Notes under the pieces: generated by a model
The model's database searches: none
Told to the model about the DNA's origin: nothing
Seen by the model: only the letters and a program-made list of their open reading frames with translations
Shown: in pieces, positions 29,446 through 38,150 of the stretch
Numbering within the stretch: position 1 is the first letter of the stretch
How the letters are laid out: each line of letters starts with the position of its first letter
Program-made: the position numbers and the translations under genes
Source: JADJOY01 sp016713535 [NCBI: Deltaproteobacteria bacterium]
GTDB taxonomy: Bacteria > JADJOY01
Reading direction: 5' to 3'
DNA: 64,000 nucleotides
Assembly: GCA_016713535.1 (NCBI GenBank)
Contig: JADJOY010000040.1
Location: 1 to 64,000, forward strand

Positions 29446-29841
29446 TCACTCGTCCTGCGCGAAGGCGACGGTGCTGAGCAGGGCGTTTTCGGCCTGTCGC
29501 GAGTCGAGCCGCGTGTGCTGGACGACGATCGGCACGTCGGACTCGATGACGCTCGCGTAGTCCGTCGCGCGCGGGATCTCCTCGGGGTCGTGGAGGTCGT
29601 TGAAGCGCAGGTGGAGAGTTCGGCGCGCGCCAACCACCACGCGGTAGGGCCCGACGGGATCACGATCGGCGAAGAAGATGGTGATCGACACATTTGCTTC
29701 GTGCTGGCTCGTGTTGAGGATGCAGGCGGTCTCGTGGCTCACCATCTCGGGACGAGGACCGTGGCTCTCGGCCGGGATGTAGCCCTCCGCGATCGCCCAG
29801 CGAGTGCGGCCGATGGGCCGGCTGCCGAGTGCGGCGGTCAT
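29446..29841 (-). CDS. Sensory rhodopsin transducer (ASRT) family protein
   Basis: The protein is a small soluble beta-sandwich related to the Anabaena sensory rhodopsin transducer. Conserved stretches are IGRTRWAIAEGYIPAESHG, EMVSHETACILNTSQHEANV, RDPVGPYRVVVGARRTLHLR and ATDYASVIESDVPIVVQHTR, then SRQAENALLSTVAFAQ. In Anabaena the tetramer partners a microbial rhodopsin and may bind DNA or carbohydrate. No rhodopsin gene is present in this window, so here it is more likely a metabolite-binding or regulatory protein. The ATG at 29841 follows GGGAGGTGAC. It shares an apparent transcript with gluconokinase. Confidence 0.9.
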   Translation of the reverse strand: MTAALGSRPIGRTRWAIAEGYIPAESHGPRPEMVSHETACILNTSQHEANVSITIFFADRDPVGPYRVVVGARRTLHLRFNDLHDPEEIPRATDYASVIESDVPIVVQHTRLDSRQAENALLSTVAFAQDE

Positions 29842-30090
29842 GTCACCTCCCGAGCTCCACCGCGAACGGCGGTGGCGCTCGGTATCGAGGTTCAATGCAC
29901 GTGCCGCCGCCGCCCTCGCGGCGAGAGGCCTCTCGAGGAGAGCGCGAGCCGGGGGAGGTCACCTCGCCATCCGGACGGCCTCAGGTGGGAACCGCGGAGG
30001 AAGTAAGACCCGCACCCCCGATGTATGGATTTCAAGCCGCATCCACAACCTGCACGGCCAGCGTCCCGACCCAAGGCGGGTGCAGGCCGC

Positions 30091-30708
30091 TCACCACGGT
30101 CGCTTGCGGTCGGGGTAGAGCTGGTCGAGCGGCGCGAGCAGGCGCCCGATCTCGCGGTCGAACCCGTCGTAACCGCGCTCGTCCCCGGCCCGCGCCTCGA
30201 TCTGCCGGAAGCCCACGAGCACCCGCTGCTCGCTCGCCGGATCGAGGAACCGCTCGACGAGCGGGAAGAGGCTGTGCTCCTCGGCGCGCAGGTGCTGGCG
30301 GAGGAGCTCGCTGTAGTCCGCGATGGGCTCGAGCGCGGGTTCGGCGCGCTTGGCGGTGACCCGTGCGAGGCGCTCCGTCGCCTGGAGGTGGACGTCCATG
30401 ATCTCGCGGACGATGCCGGTGTCGGCCGGCACGCCGGCGCCGACCAGCGCGGGGATCAGGGCTTCCTCTTCCTTGGCGTCGTGGATGCCCTCGGCGAAGT
30501 CGCGGAAGAACCCGAGCAGCAACGCGAGGTGCTCGCGCTCGCGCTTGTCGACCTCACCCGGCGCCGTCAGGCGCGCCGCGCATCGCTCCAGCGCCACGGT
30601 GGCGCGCAGGATCAGGCCATGGTCTCGGACCAGGTCGGCGATCACGCCCGAGGGCGTCGCCGTCGATCCAGCCGGCGAGGCGGGTACGGTGGGCTTCGGC
30701 TCGGGCAT
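30091..30708 (-). CDS. Hemerythrin HHE-domain protein
   Basis: A four-helix bundle binding a diiron or other metal site is predicted. The metal-binding residues lie in RDHGLILRA, GIHDAKEEEALIPALV, DVHLQATERLARV and RQHLRAEEHSLFPLVERFL. The 205-residue length includes an N-terminal Pro/Thr-rich leader. Such proteins sense or detoxify oxygen and nitric oxide or help repair Fe-S clusters (YtfE/DnrN-like), but they are not distinguishable here. It is divergent from the ABC ATPase gene. Confidence 0.85.
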   Translation of the reverse strand: MPEPKPTVPASPAGSTATPSGVIADLVRDHGLILRATVALERCAARLTAPGEVDKREREHLALLLGFFRDFAEGIHDAKEEEALIPALVGAGVPADTGIVREIMDVHLQATERLARVTAKRAEPALEPIADYSELLRQHLRAEEHSLFPLVERFLDPASEQRVLVGFRQIEARAGDERGYDGFDREIGRLLAPLDQLYPDRKRPW

Positions 30709-30902
30709 CGTGGACCTCCCTCGCCGCCGCGTCGAGCCGCGAATCCGGGGACCCGCGTCGGCTCACGACGGCGTCCCGACGAGCACGACTACCCAGCTAG
30801 CACGATCGCGTGAACGCGGATAGTGCGGCCCGCGGCGCATGGAGCCCGACACGGCTCCCCACTCGCCGGCCCGGCGGCGCCCGTGCCAGGATCGGCGGCG
30901 AG

Positions 30903-31568
30903 ATGAGCGGGGAGATCGACGTCGAGGGCGTGGTGCGCCGCTATGGGGACGCGACCGTGCTCCACGGCGTGAGCCTGACGGTCGAGGCGGGCGCCTTCGC
31001 GGCGCTGGTCGGCCCGTCGGGCTCGGGGAAGACGACCTTGCTCAACCTGATCGGTGGGCTCGACCGGCCCGACGCCGGCCGCATCGTGGTCGACGGTCTC
31101 GCGGTTTCCGACCTCGGCGCCGACGCTCGCGCCACCTACCGCCGCGATCGAGTGGGCTTCATCTTCCAGACCTTCAACCTGATCGACGTGCTCTCGGCGC
31201 AGGAGAACGTCGAGCTCCCGCTCGCGTTGCTCGGCGTCCCACCCCGGCGACGCGCCGAGCGCGCCGCCGCGATGCTCGCCGAGGTCGGCCTCGCCGACCA
31301 CGCGCGCAAGCTCCCCACCCAGATGAGCGGCGGCCAGCAGCAGCGGGTGGCGGTGGCGCGCGCGCTGGTGAAGAATCCGGCGCTGGTGCTCGGCGACGAG
31401 CCCACCGCGAACCTCGACGCAGCGACCGGTGTAGCGCTCATGGACATGCTCGCCGCGCTCAACGAGCGGCGCGGCACCACACTCGTGATCGCCACCCACG
31501 ACCCGCGCATGGTGGAGCGCACCCGGGTCGCCTACACGCTCTCCGACGGCCGGCTGGTCTCGTCCTGA
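30903..31568 (+). CDS. ABC transporter ATPase, LolD/MacB type
   Basis: The 221-residue nucleotide-binding subunit has Walker A GPSGSGKTTLLNLIGGLDRP, Q-loop FIFQTFNLIDVLSAQENVEL, signature MSGGQQQRVAVARALV, Walker B LVLGDEPTANLD and the H-loop IATHDPRM. The NLIDVLSAQENVELPL pattern is typical of the MacB/LolD/FtsE group, which works with FtsX-like permeases on lipoproteins or peptides. No permease gene follows; the next gene is on the other strand beyond a repeat region, so the partner may be elsewhere. Confidence 0.9.
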   Translation: MSGEIDVEGVVRRYGDATVLHGVSLTVEAGAFAALVGPSGSGKTTLLNLIGGLDRPDAGRIVVDGLAVSDLGADARATYRRDRVGFIFQTFNLIDVLSAQENVELPLALLGVPPRRRAERAAAMLAEVGLADHARKLPTQMSGGQQQRVAVARALVKNPALVLGDEPTANLDAATGVALMDMLAALNERRGTTLVIATHDPRMVERTRVAYTLSDGRLVSS

Positions 31569-31872
31569 CCCGGCGCTTCGCCGGGTGACGTGGCACCGAG
31601 CGCCGTCCCCGCGGCTCGTCGGGCGGCGCACGAGGCCGGCCCGAGCGAGCGCCGCGGGGCCGGTCTGTAAAGCACTTGCTCTACAAAATCGTCTAGCTGA
31701 TGCTTTACAGATTTTGTACGGCTGATGCTTTACAGCCGGCTTGGCCGGGTTTCTCCGTGAAATACGGGCTTTTCTGGGCCTCCTTGGGCCTCGTCTCGGG
31801 CCATGTTCCAAGCCCGGAGTGGACACCAATCGGCACGACGTGAGGTGATTCGGAGGTGATCCGGGGGCGCCT
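31569..31872. other. Gene-free segment containing a nested repeat
   Basis: This 304-base stretch between convergent genes holds the AT-rich nested repeat at 31665-31735, which stands out sharply from the surrounding GC-rich DNA. The remaining sequence has no recognisable gene and may be transposon remnant DNA. Confidence 0.6.
31665..31735. repeat. Nested inverted and direct repeats, transposon-end-like
   Basis: CTGTAAAGCA (31665-31674) is an exact inverted repeat of TGCTTTACAG (31701-31710). TACAAAATC (31682-31690) is an exact inverted repeat of GATTTTGTA (31710-31718). A 15-base direct repeat GCTGATGCTTTACAG occurs at 31696-31710 and 31721-31735, a 25-base period. Read on the minus strand it starts CTGTAAAGCATCAGC. 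Ends of IS21-type elements carry such multiple transposase-binding repeats starting with TGT, so this is probably a solo transposon end. Confidence 0.6.
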
Positions 31873-34023
31873 TCACCGGACCTGGAAAGGCACCGCCGCG
31901 AGGTCGGCGCCCCGCGACGACGTACCGACGCGCGCCACGTAGTCACCGCGCTCGACGACGAAGCCGTGGCTCCCCTCGTCCCAGTACCCGAGGGACGCCA
32001 CCGGGACGCGGATCGAGACCGTGGTGGACTCGCCCGCCGCGAGCCGCACCTTCTGGAACCCGCGTAGCTCACGCGGCGCGCGCTCGACCGTCGCCGCGGG
32101 TGGCTCGACGTAGACCTGCAGCACCTCGCTGCCGGCTCGGGCGCCGGTGTTGGTGACGGTGGCGCGCACCACGAGCTCGCCGCTTCGTCCCACGCTCGCG
32201 TCTGCCAGCGAGACGTCGCTCACACCGAACGCGGTGTAGCCGAGCCCGAAACCGAAGGCGAAGGCGGGAGCCACGCCGTTGCGATCGAGCCAGCGATAGC
32301 CGTGGAAGAGTCCGTATTCGACCTCGCTCGCCGCAGAGTCGAAGGACGGAAGGTCGTCCTCGCTGCGCGGGAAGCTGCACGGCAGCTTGCCGCCCGGGTA
32401 GGCCCGTCCGAGGAGCACGTCGGCGAGGGCATGGCCACCCTCCATGCCCGGGTACCAGACCACCAGGATCGAGGGCACGGCCTCGCGCCAGACCTCGCTC
32501 ACGATCGCGCTCCCGGTCACGACCACCGCGACGGTGCGCGGATTGAGGCGCGCGGCGTCGAGGAGCAGCGCCTCGTCCTCGGCGCGAAGCCGCAGGCTCT
32601 GCCGGTCGCCGCCCTTCACGAAGACGTTCTCGCCCTCGTCCTCGTGGCTGTAGCCGACCACGGCGACGACCACGTCCGCCGCGGCGATCGCCTCCTCGTG
32701 GCCGGCCAGCGACGCCCCCTCGATGGCCAGGATCTCGGCCCCCGGCAGCGCCTCGGTGAGGCCGGCGAGAGGGGTCACGATGTAGGGCGGACGCACCCGG
32801 CTCGAGCCCTCGTCGCCGATGTTGGGCGCCGAGATGAGCCGCCCCACCACCGCGACCCGCCGCAGCGCGGCCGCGTCGAGCGGCAAGAGCGGGCTCGCGC
32901 CACCCGCGGATTCGTTGCGGAGCAGCACCATCCCCTCGCTCGCGACCTGCCGCGCCAGCGCGGTGTGGTCGGGACCGGCCACGGCGCTCTGCTGGTACCG
33001 CTCGGGCTCGCCCACGGCGGCGAAGCGGCGGTGCTGGCGAACGAGGCGCTTCACCGCGTCGTCGAGCTGGGCCTCCGCCACCGCACCGCTTCGCACCGCG
33101 TCCACGAGCCGCGGTCCGTAGTGGATGGCGAGTGGCATCTCGAGGTCGAGGCCGGCGTTCATGGCCGCGACGCCGTCGCGGACGCCGAAGACGAAGTCCG
33201 ACATGACGAAGCCGGCAAAGCCCCAGCCTTCCTTCAGGATGCCGGTCAGGAGCGTGCGGTTCTGGCCGCAGAACTCGCCGTTCACCTTGTTGTACGCGCT
33301 CATCACCGATGCCGCGCCGGCCTCCACGCACGCCTTGAAGTGAGGCAGGTAGACCTCGTGGAGGGCGCGCTCGCCGATCGTCACGTTCACGAAGAAGCGC
33401 GAGTCCTCGATGTTGTTGCACGCGAAGTGCTTCACGCAGGCCATGACGTGGCGCTGCGCTCCCTCCAGCAGCGCCACCCCCATCGCGGCGGTGAGCACCG
33501 GATCCTCGCCGAAGCACTCCTGGGCGCGGCCCCACGCCGGATGGCGGAGCAGGTTCACGCACACGCCGGCGAAGAGGTTGGCGCCCTGGGTGCGCGCCTC
33601 GACCCCGATGGCGTCCCCGACGCGCGCCTCGAGCTCGGGGTCGAACGTGGCGCCGCGCGCCATCGCCACCGGGAAGCACGTCGACTCGTACATCACGATC
33701 CCGCGCGGGCCGTCGGTGAAGGCGACGCTCGGGACGCCCCGCTCGGGCAGGCTGCCGCTCTCGATCGGCTCCTGGTTGTAGACCAGCAACGTGTTCAGCA
33801 GCGCCGCGATGGTGACCGGGGCAGCGCTCACCAGCTTCACCTTCTCGTCGAGGGAGAGCGTGGCGACGAAAGCGTCGAGGTCGGCTTCGGCGGTGCTCGA
33901 TCCGGCTCCGCCGCCGCTCGAGCATCCGCCACCGAGCGCGCCACCCGCGGTGCCGAGCCCCGCCAGCGTCACCCAGCGGAACCACGTGCGGCGGCTCATC
34001 GGCCATCGGGTCGTCGGCGCCAT
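31873..34023 (-). CDS. GH3-family beta-glucosidase-like lipoprotein
   Basis: The enzyme should release terminal beta-linked glucose or related sugars in the periplasm or outside. The N-terminal GH3 domain has FTDGPRGIVMYESTCFP, VKHFACNNIEDSRFF and the nucleophile region GFVMSDFVFGVRDG (Asp of SDF). The second domain (VVAVVGYSHEDEGENVFVKG) and the C-terminal fibronectin III-like domain (GSEVLQVYVEPP) are complete. SRRTWFRWVTLAGLG then GGGCSS is a twin-arginine lipoprotein signal. The ATG at 34023 follows GGAGGA. Most GH3 enzymes have SDW; SDF is a conservative change. It is intact, unlike many neighbours. Confidence 0.88.
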   Translation of the reverse strand: MAPTTRWPMSRRTWFRWVTLAGLGTAGGALGGGCSSGGGAGSSTAEADLDAFVATLSLDEKVKLVSAAPVTIAALLNTLLVYNQEPIESGSLPERGVPSVAFTDGPRGIVMYESTCFPVAMARGATFDPELEARVGDAIGVEARTQGANLFAGVCVNLLRHPAWGRAQECFGEDPVLTAAMGVALLEGAQRHVMACVKHFACNNIEDSRFFVNVTIGERALHEVYLPHFKACVEAGAASVMSAYNKVNGEFCGQNRTLLTGILKEGWGFAGFVMSDFVFGVRDGVAAMNAGLDLEMPLAIHYGPRLVDAVRSGAVAEAQLDDAVKRLVRQHRRFAAVGEPERYQQSAVAGPDHTALARQVASEGMVLLRNESAGGASPLLPLDAAALRRVAVVGRLISAPNIGDEGSSRVRPPYIVTPLAGLTEALPGAEILAIEGASLAGHEEAIAAADVVVAVVGYSHEDEGENVFVKGGDRQSLRLRAEDEALLLDAARLNPRTVAVVVTGSAIVSEVWREAVPSILVVWYPGMEGGHALADVLLGRAYPGGKLPCSFPRSEDDLPSFDSAASEVEYGLFHGYRWLDRNGVAPAFAFGFGLGYTAFGVSDVSLADASVGRSGELVVRATVTNTGARAGSEVLQVYVEPPAATVERAPRELRGFQKVRLAAGESTTVSIRVPVASLGYWDEGSHGFVVERGDYVARVGTSSRGADLAAVPFQVR

Positions 34024-34079
34024 GCGGCGATCCTCCATCGCTCCGCGCCGGCGCGCGGCGCGGAGCGGAGCGGGGTCCA

Positions 34080-35456
34080 TCACGCGGGTGCGACGATCTC
34101 GGCGAGGCGGCGCGTCATCCGCGCGATCTGCGCCCAATCGTGGCTCACCACGTCTTGCGCGTGAGCGAGGTGATTACGCAGCGACTCGAGCTCCTTCGCG
34201 ACCTGCCGCGCCGCCCGCCGCGAGGCGAAGCCGAAGTACGCGAGCTCCGCGTCGTCCTGCACCAGGATCTGCGCCTTGTCGGCGAGCTGCAGGCAGTCGA
34301 GCAGCTCGCAGGCGTGGCCGCGGCGAAGCCGCTCGGCGCGCAGCTCGTCGGCACGCGCCAGCCGGGCGCCCGCGACCAGTCCCCCCAGCTCCCGTCCGGG
34401 AAGCGCGCTCGGATCCGCTCCACCATCGTCAGCTCGATCAGCGTCACCATGCCGAAGAGCCACATCCGCGCGATCGGCTTGCCGACGTCGCCCCGGGTCA
34501 CCACCGCGACAGGCTCACCCAGCACGGTCACGACGCCGTGCTCCCAGCCGGTGAGGACGTGGATCGCGTCCGCGAGGGTGGCGTCGCCGCGGACTCGCTG
34601 CCCGGGCGAGATGGGCCGCGCGACGGCACCGCAGGTGGCGCCGCTCGCCGCCGCGCGCTCGAGCTCGGCCAGGGTCGCCAAGCCCGTGACCGCGCCCCCT
34701 TCGCGGATCCCGGCCACGCCTCTCGCCGCGGCCACGAGGGCGTCGCGCGCGGACGCCGCCGGGCTCGCCGCGTCGAACGACCGCAGCGGCTCGGCGATGT
34801 CCTGCACCGCGAAGGCCTCGGCGAAGAGCCGCCGCACCCGAGCGCGACCCACCGGATCGCCGACCTGCGCCTCCTCCACCTCCACGGCGCCCGCGGCCTC
34901 GCGCTCGCGCCTCGACGGCGCCAGCTTCGCGCGGCAGCTCTCGAGGGTGCGCGTGGCGCGCTCGAGGAGCCGGGGCTCTCCCTCGCCGAGCACCGCGATC
35001 AGCGCCTCAGCCTCGGCCAGGAACCGCACCGCGAAGCGCGGGTCGTGGTGCGTGATGTCGACGGCGTTGTCGATCAGATCGGCGAGCTTCACGGTCTTGG
35101 CGCGCGGCGACGCGCCGGCGAGGTGGAGGCGATCGAGCTCCTTCCTGCGCGCGCGGTTGCCGTCGCCGGGCTTGCTGACGTCGGTCAGCTCCTCGACCAG
35201 CTTCGCGACGCCGGCGCCGAGGTCGCGCTCGATGTCGGCGAGCGTCGCCGGGCGTGTCCTCGACGGCGTCGTGGAGCCACGCCGCGGCGAGGGTCTCGGG
35301 ATCGTCACTGACCTCGGCGACCAGCTCCGCCACGGCCTTGAGGTGCACGTCGTAGGGCTGGCCGCTGAACTTGCGGACGTGATCGATCCGTCTGTGGGTC
35401 GCGACCGCGAACTCGCGGGCCCGCGCCACCAGGCCGCTCGCCCGGTCACCCTCCAC
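34080..35456 (-). CDS. HD phosphohydrolase-CBS-HEPN-like composite protein (two frameshifts)
   Basis: Reassembly across frameshifts near 35250 and 34383 gives one protein of about 458 residues. The N-terminal part is a RelA/SpoT-type HD domain: FSGQPYDVHLKAVAELVAEV, AAAWLHDAVEDT and VKLADLIDNAVDI. The centre has a CBS-like pair (GVAGIREGGAVTGLATLAEL, VLTGWEHGVVTVLG). The C-terminal 100 residues follow MWLFGMVTLIELTMVERI with ELLDCLQLADKAQILVQDD and end in LRNHLAHAQD, an R-N-x3-H motif as in HEPN ribonucleases. Adenine nucleotides may bind the CBS pair, and the HD domain may hydrolyse alarmones. The GTG start overlaps the end of the SulP gene by 11 bases, so translation is coupled. Function is inferred only. 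Confidence 0.68.
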
Positions 35457-37128
35457 GCCGCGCCTCGAAGGCCTCCACCGCGGCCTCCAGGTTGAAGAAC
35501 ATGCGCTCGCGTCCGAGCCGCTCGGCGAGCGGTGTGCGGCGGATCATCTCGAGCGACTCGTTGCTGAGCGCCGCCAGCCACAGCTCGACTCCACGCTCCC
35601 GCAGCCGCTCCTCGCCTTCGATCAGCATCTTGAGTGCCGTGAATTCGAACCCGGGGATCCCGCTGCAATCGAGCACCAGCACCTGCGGCGCATGCGCGTC
35701 GACCAACGCGAGGAGCTTGGTGCCGATATTCTGCGCGTTGCCGAAATAGACCCGACCCTCGGTGCGCGCGATCGAGAGCCCCGGGAAGCTCTCGTCGTCG
35801 GAGTGCTCGTCCGAGCGAGGTCGGAATACGTTGGTTCCGCGCTTGCGGACCAGCAGGTACACGGGCGGGTTGTTGGCGAGGTGCATGAGGCTCGCCATCG
35901 ACAGGATCACTGCGACCAGGATGCCCTTGAGCGTACCGAGCAGCACGACTCCCGCGCACGCCACCAGCGCCCAGCGGAACTCGATGCGGCGCACCTGGCG
36001 GATCGCCGCCAGCTCGGCGGGGCTGATGAGCCCGATCGAATACGCGATCACCACCGCCGCGAGCGTCGCGTTGGGCAACGCGCTCAGCACCGGCGCGAGC
36101 ACCACCATCGCGCCCACCGCCACCGCCGCCGTGGTGAGCTCGGCCACCTGGGTGGTGGCGCCTGCGCTGCGGTTGACCGCGGTCTGCGAGGTGCCGCCGC
36201 CCGCCGGCATCGCGCCGAAGAGCGCGCCCAGCAGGTTGCCCGCGCCGATCGCCACCAGCTCTTGGTTGGGATCGGGACGCGGCTCCCCCTGACGTGCGAA
36301 CGCGCGGCCCGCGGCGATCGTCTCGGTGAAGCTCATCAGCGCGATGCCGAGGGCAGGCGCCCACAGCTCCTCGAACAGCGCGAGCGTGGGCCGGGTCAAG
36401 TGCGGCAGGCCGCCTGGCACGTGGCCCACGGTGCTGACGCCGAGGTCGTGGAGGCCGAGGACCATGGACGCCGCGATGGCGCCGCCGACGGCAACCAGCG
36501 GCGCCGGCGCTCTCGGCACGAAGCGCTCGACGATCCCGAGCACGGCGAGCGTCGCCACGGCCACCGCGAGGGTCGCGAGCGAGGTCTCGGGAAGCGCCGA
36601 AGCGGTCGAATAGAGATCGCGGAAGAAGCCCGCCTTGGTAATGTGCAGCCCGAGGAGCTTGGGAAGCTGGTCGACCACGATCACCAGCCCGATGCCGGCC
36701 TTGAACCCCGCCAGCACCGGGTCGGAGATGAAGTTCGCGACGAAGCCCAGGCGGAAGAGCCGCGCCGCGAGCAGCACCGCGCCGACCAGCGCCGTGAGCG
36801 TCGCCGCGGCCACCAGCGGCTCGACCGGCTGTGGCAGGTGCGCCACCGCCGCGAGCTCGGCGCCAGCGAGGATCGCGATGGTGGTGGTGGTGCTCACGCT
36901 CAGCACCCGCGAGCTGCCGAGGAGCGCGTAGATCACCATCGGCACGAACGCCGTGTAGAGGCCGACCTCGAGCGGGAGTCCTGCGATGGTCGCGTAGGCC
37001 ATCGCTTTCGGCAGCACGACCGCCGAGGTGGTGAGGCCCGCGACGACATCGGGCCGGAGCGCCGCGCGCTCGTAGCGTCGTAGCCAGTCGAACGCCGGGA
37101 TCCAGGCTGTGGATCGCTCCCGTGTCAT
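35446..37128 (-). CDS. SulP-family anion transporter with STAS domain
   Basis: The protein transports sulfate, bicarbonate or another anion across the inner membrane. The first helices carry PDVVAGLTTSAVVLPKAMAY and the conserved YTAFVPMVIYALLGSSRVLS. SVSTTTTIAILAG and NLLGALFGAMPAGGGTSQTA are other SulP signatures. The C-terminal STAS domain (VLVLDCSGIPGFEFTALKML) has a serine in the regulatory DxSG motif, here DCSG, so phosphorylation could control it. The ATG at 37128 or the in-frame one at 37149 may be the start. The following gene overlaps its end, suggesting that ion uptake and signalling are linked. Confidence 0.9.
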   Translation of the reverse strand: MTRERSTAWIPAFDWLRRYERAALRPDVVAGLTTSAVVLPKAMAYATIAGLPLEVGLYTAFVPMVIYALLGSSRVLSVSTTTTIAILAGAELAAVAHLPQPVEPLVAAATLTALVGAVLLAARLFRLGFVANFISDPVLAGFKAGIGLVIVVDQLPKLLGLHITKAGFFRDLYSTASALPETSLATLAVAVATLAVLGIVERFVPRAPAPLVAVGGAIAASMVLGLHDLGVSTVGHVPGGLPHLTRPTLALFEELWAPALGIALMSFTETIAAGRAFARQGEPRPDPNQELVAIGAGNLLGALFGAMPAGGGTSQTAVNRSAGATTQVAELTTAAVAVGAMVVLAPVLSALPNATLAAVVIAYSIGLISPAELAAIRQVRRIEFRWALVACAGVVLLGTLKGILVAVILSMASLMHLANNPPVYLLVRKRGTNVFRPRSDEHSDDESFPGLSIARTEGRVYFGNAQNIGTKLLALVDAHAPQVLVLDCSGIPGFEFTALKMLIEGEERLRERGVELWLAALSNESLEMIRRTPLAERLGRERMFFNLEAAVEAFEARRGG

Positions 37129-37398
37129 CGCGATCTCGATTCTCCGCATGAGCCGGTTCGAATTCCAGAACGCCGCGAGCTCGCGAGCGTTCCCTCTCCG
37201 TAACCTTGGCCCGCCGAGCCGGGTCAGGTCAGGTGTCCCCTTCGGGCAGGTTCCTGGCGAAGTGAGCTACGCATAGGCTGCGATTCGCCTAGCGGCGCCC
37301 CGTCTTCGAGTCGAGCCTGTGTTCTCATGTCGATGGCGTCGATCTTGTATTGTTGCACCACCCGGCACCGATCGGGACATTGCTGTCTGGAGGAATCC

Positions 37399-38115
37399 AT
37401 GCGCCGAGTCAGGCTGGTGCTCTCCCTCGTCGTCCTCGGGCTGCTGCCCGCCCCCCACTCCGCCCGGGCCGCCGACGCGTGTGGCGTGGCGCCCACGGTC
37501 CAGCCGGTACGCGACGAGGACAAGGCCAAGCAGACGGTCACCTACGCTGGGGAGGCGCAGAACCGGGGCGACCGGACGGCACGCTTCACGTCGGTGCGAC
37601 TGCAGGTCGTGAACCGGTCGAGCGGCGCGGTCCTGGGCGAAGCGTCGCAGGCCCTCGTCCCCGGCTCCCTCGCGCCCGGCCAGACCGCCAAGTTCAAGGT
37701 CACGGCCTCCAACGAGGGATCGAGCTACCTCGACGTGAAGGTCGACGAGAGGCTCACCTTCGAGGCCACGCGCTGCGAGGCACCCGACGCCGGCGCGGCT
37801 GCGAACGGGTCGAGCCAAGGCGCGTGCGACGTCGTGGTCAGCCAGCCGTTCGAGAAGTCGATCGACGACCAGGCGCACACCATCACCTTCACCGGCACGG
37901 TCGAGAACCGCGGCCGCGGCACCGCCAAGAACGTCGAGGTCACGGGCTGGGTGATCAGCCAGGACCAGCTGCTCGCGAAGAAGGCGGCCGGCTCCGAGCC
38001 GCGAAACCTCGGTCCCGGCGAGCGCGGAACCTTCAGCGTCACGGTCCCGCTCGAGGCCGGGCAGCGCAAGAGCATCAACGACCGCGTGACCGTCGCCGCC
38101 GAGCGGTGCGACTGA
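37399..38115 (+). CDS. Secreted protein with two related beta domains
   Basis: A signal peptide (VRLVLSLVVLGLLPAPHSARA) is followed by two copies of an immunoglobulin-like unit. The first contains QTVTYAGEAQNRGDRTARFT and the second HTITFTGTVENRGRGTAKNV, both continuing into a strand ending in FxV (AKFKVTASNEGSSYLDVKV and GTFSVTVPLEAG). This resembles FxLYD-type repeats. The ATG at 37399 is preceded by GGAGGA, better than one at 37327. It stands alone upstream of the sugar cluster and is probably periplasmic. Confidence 0.7.
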   Translation: MRRVRLVLSLVVLGLLPAPHSARAADACGVAPTVQPVRDEDKAKQTVTYAGEAQNRGDRTARFTSVRLQVVNRSSGAVLGEASQALVPGSLAPGQTAKFKVTASNEGSSYLDVKVDERLTFEATRCEAPDAGAAANGSSQGACDVVVSQPFEKSIDDQAHTITFTGTVENRGRGTAKNVEVTGWVISQDQLLAKKAAGSEPRNLGPGERGTFSVTVPLEAGQRKSINDRVTVAAERCD

Positions 38116-38150
38116 GCACCGAGCACCCCGCAGCGAAGCGAGGCCCAGCC

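Noticed and set aside
29446-29841. A complete light-sensing system around the ASRT homologue
   Set aside because: No seven-helix rhodopsin or carotenoid-cleavage gene was found in the window, so a photoreceptor system cannot be supported here.
31665-31735. A CRISPR array
   Set aside because: Only two 15-bp direct repeats with a 10-bp spacing are present, they overlap inverted repeats, and no cas genes exist in the window.
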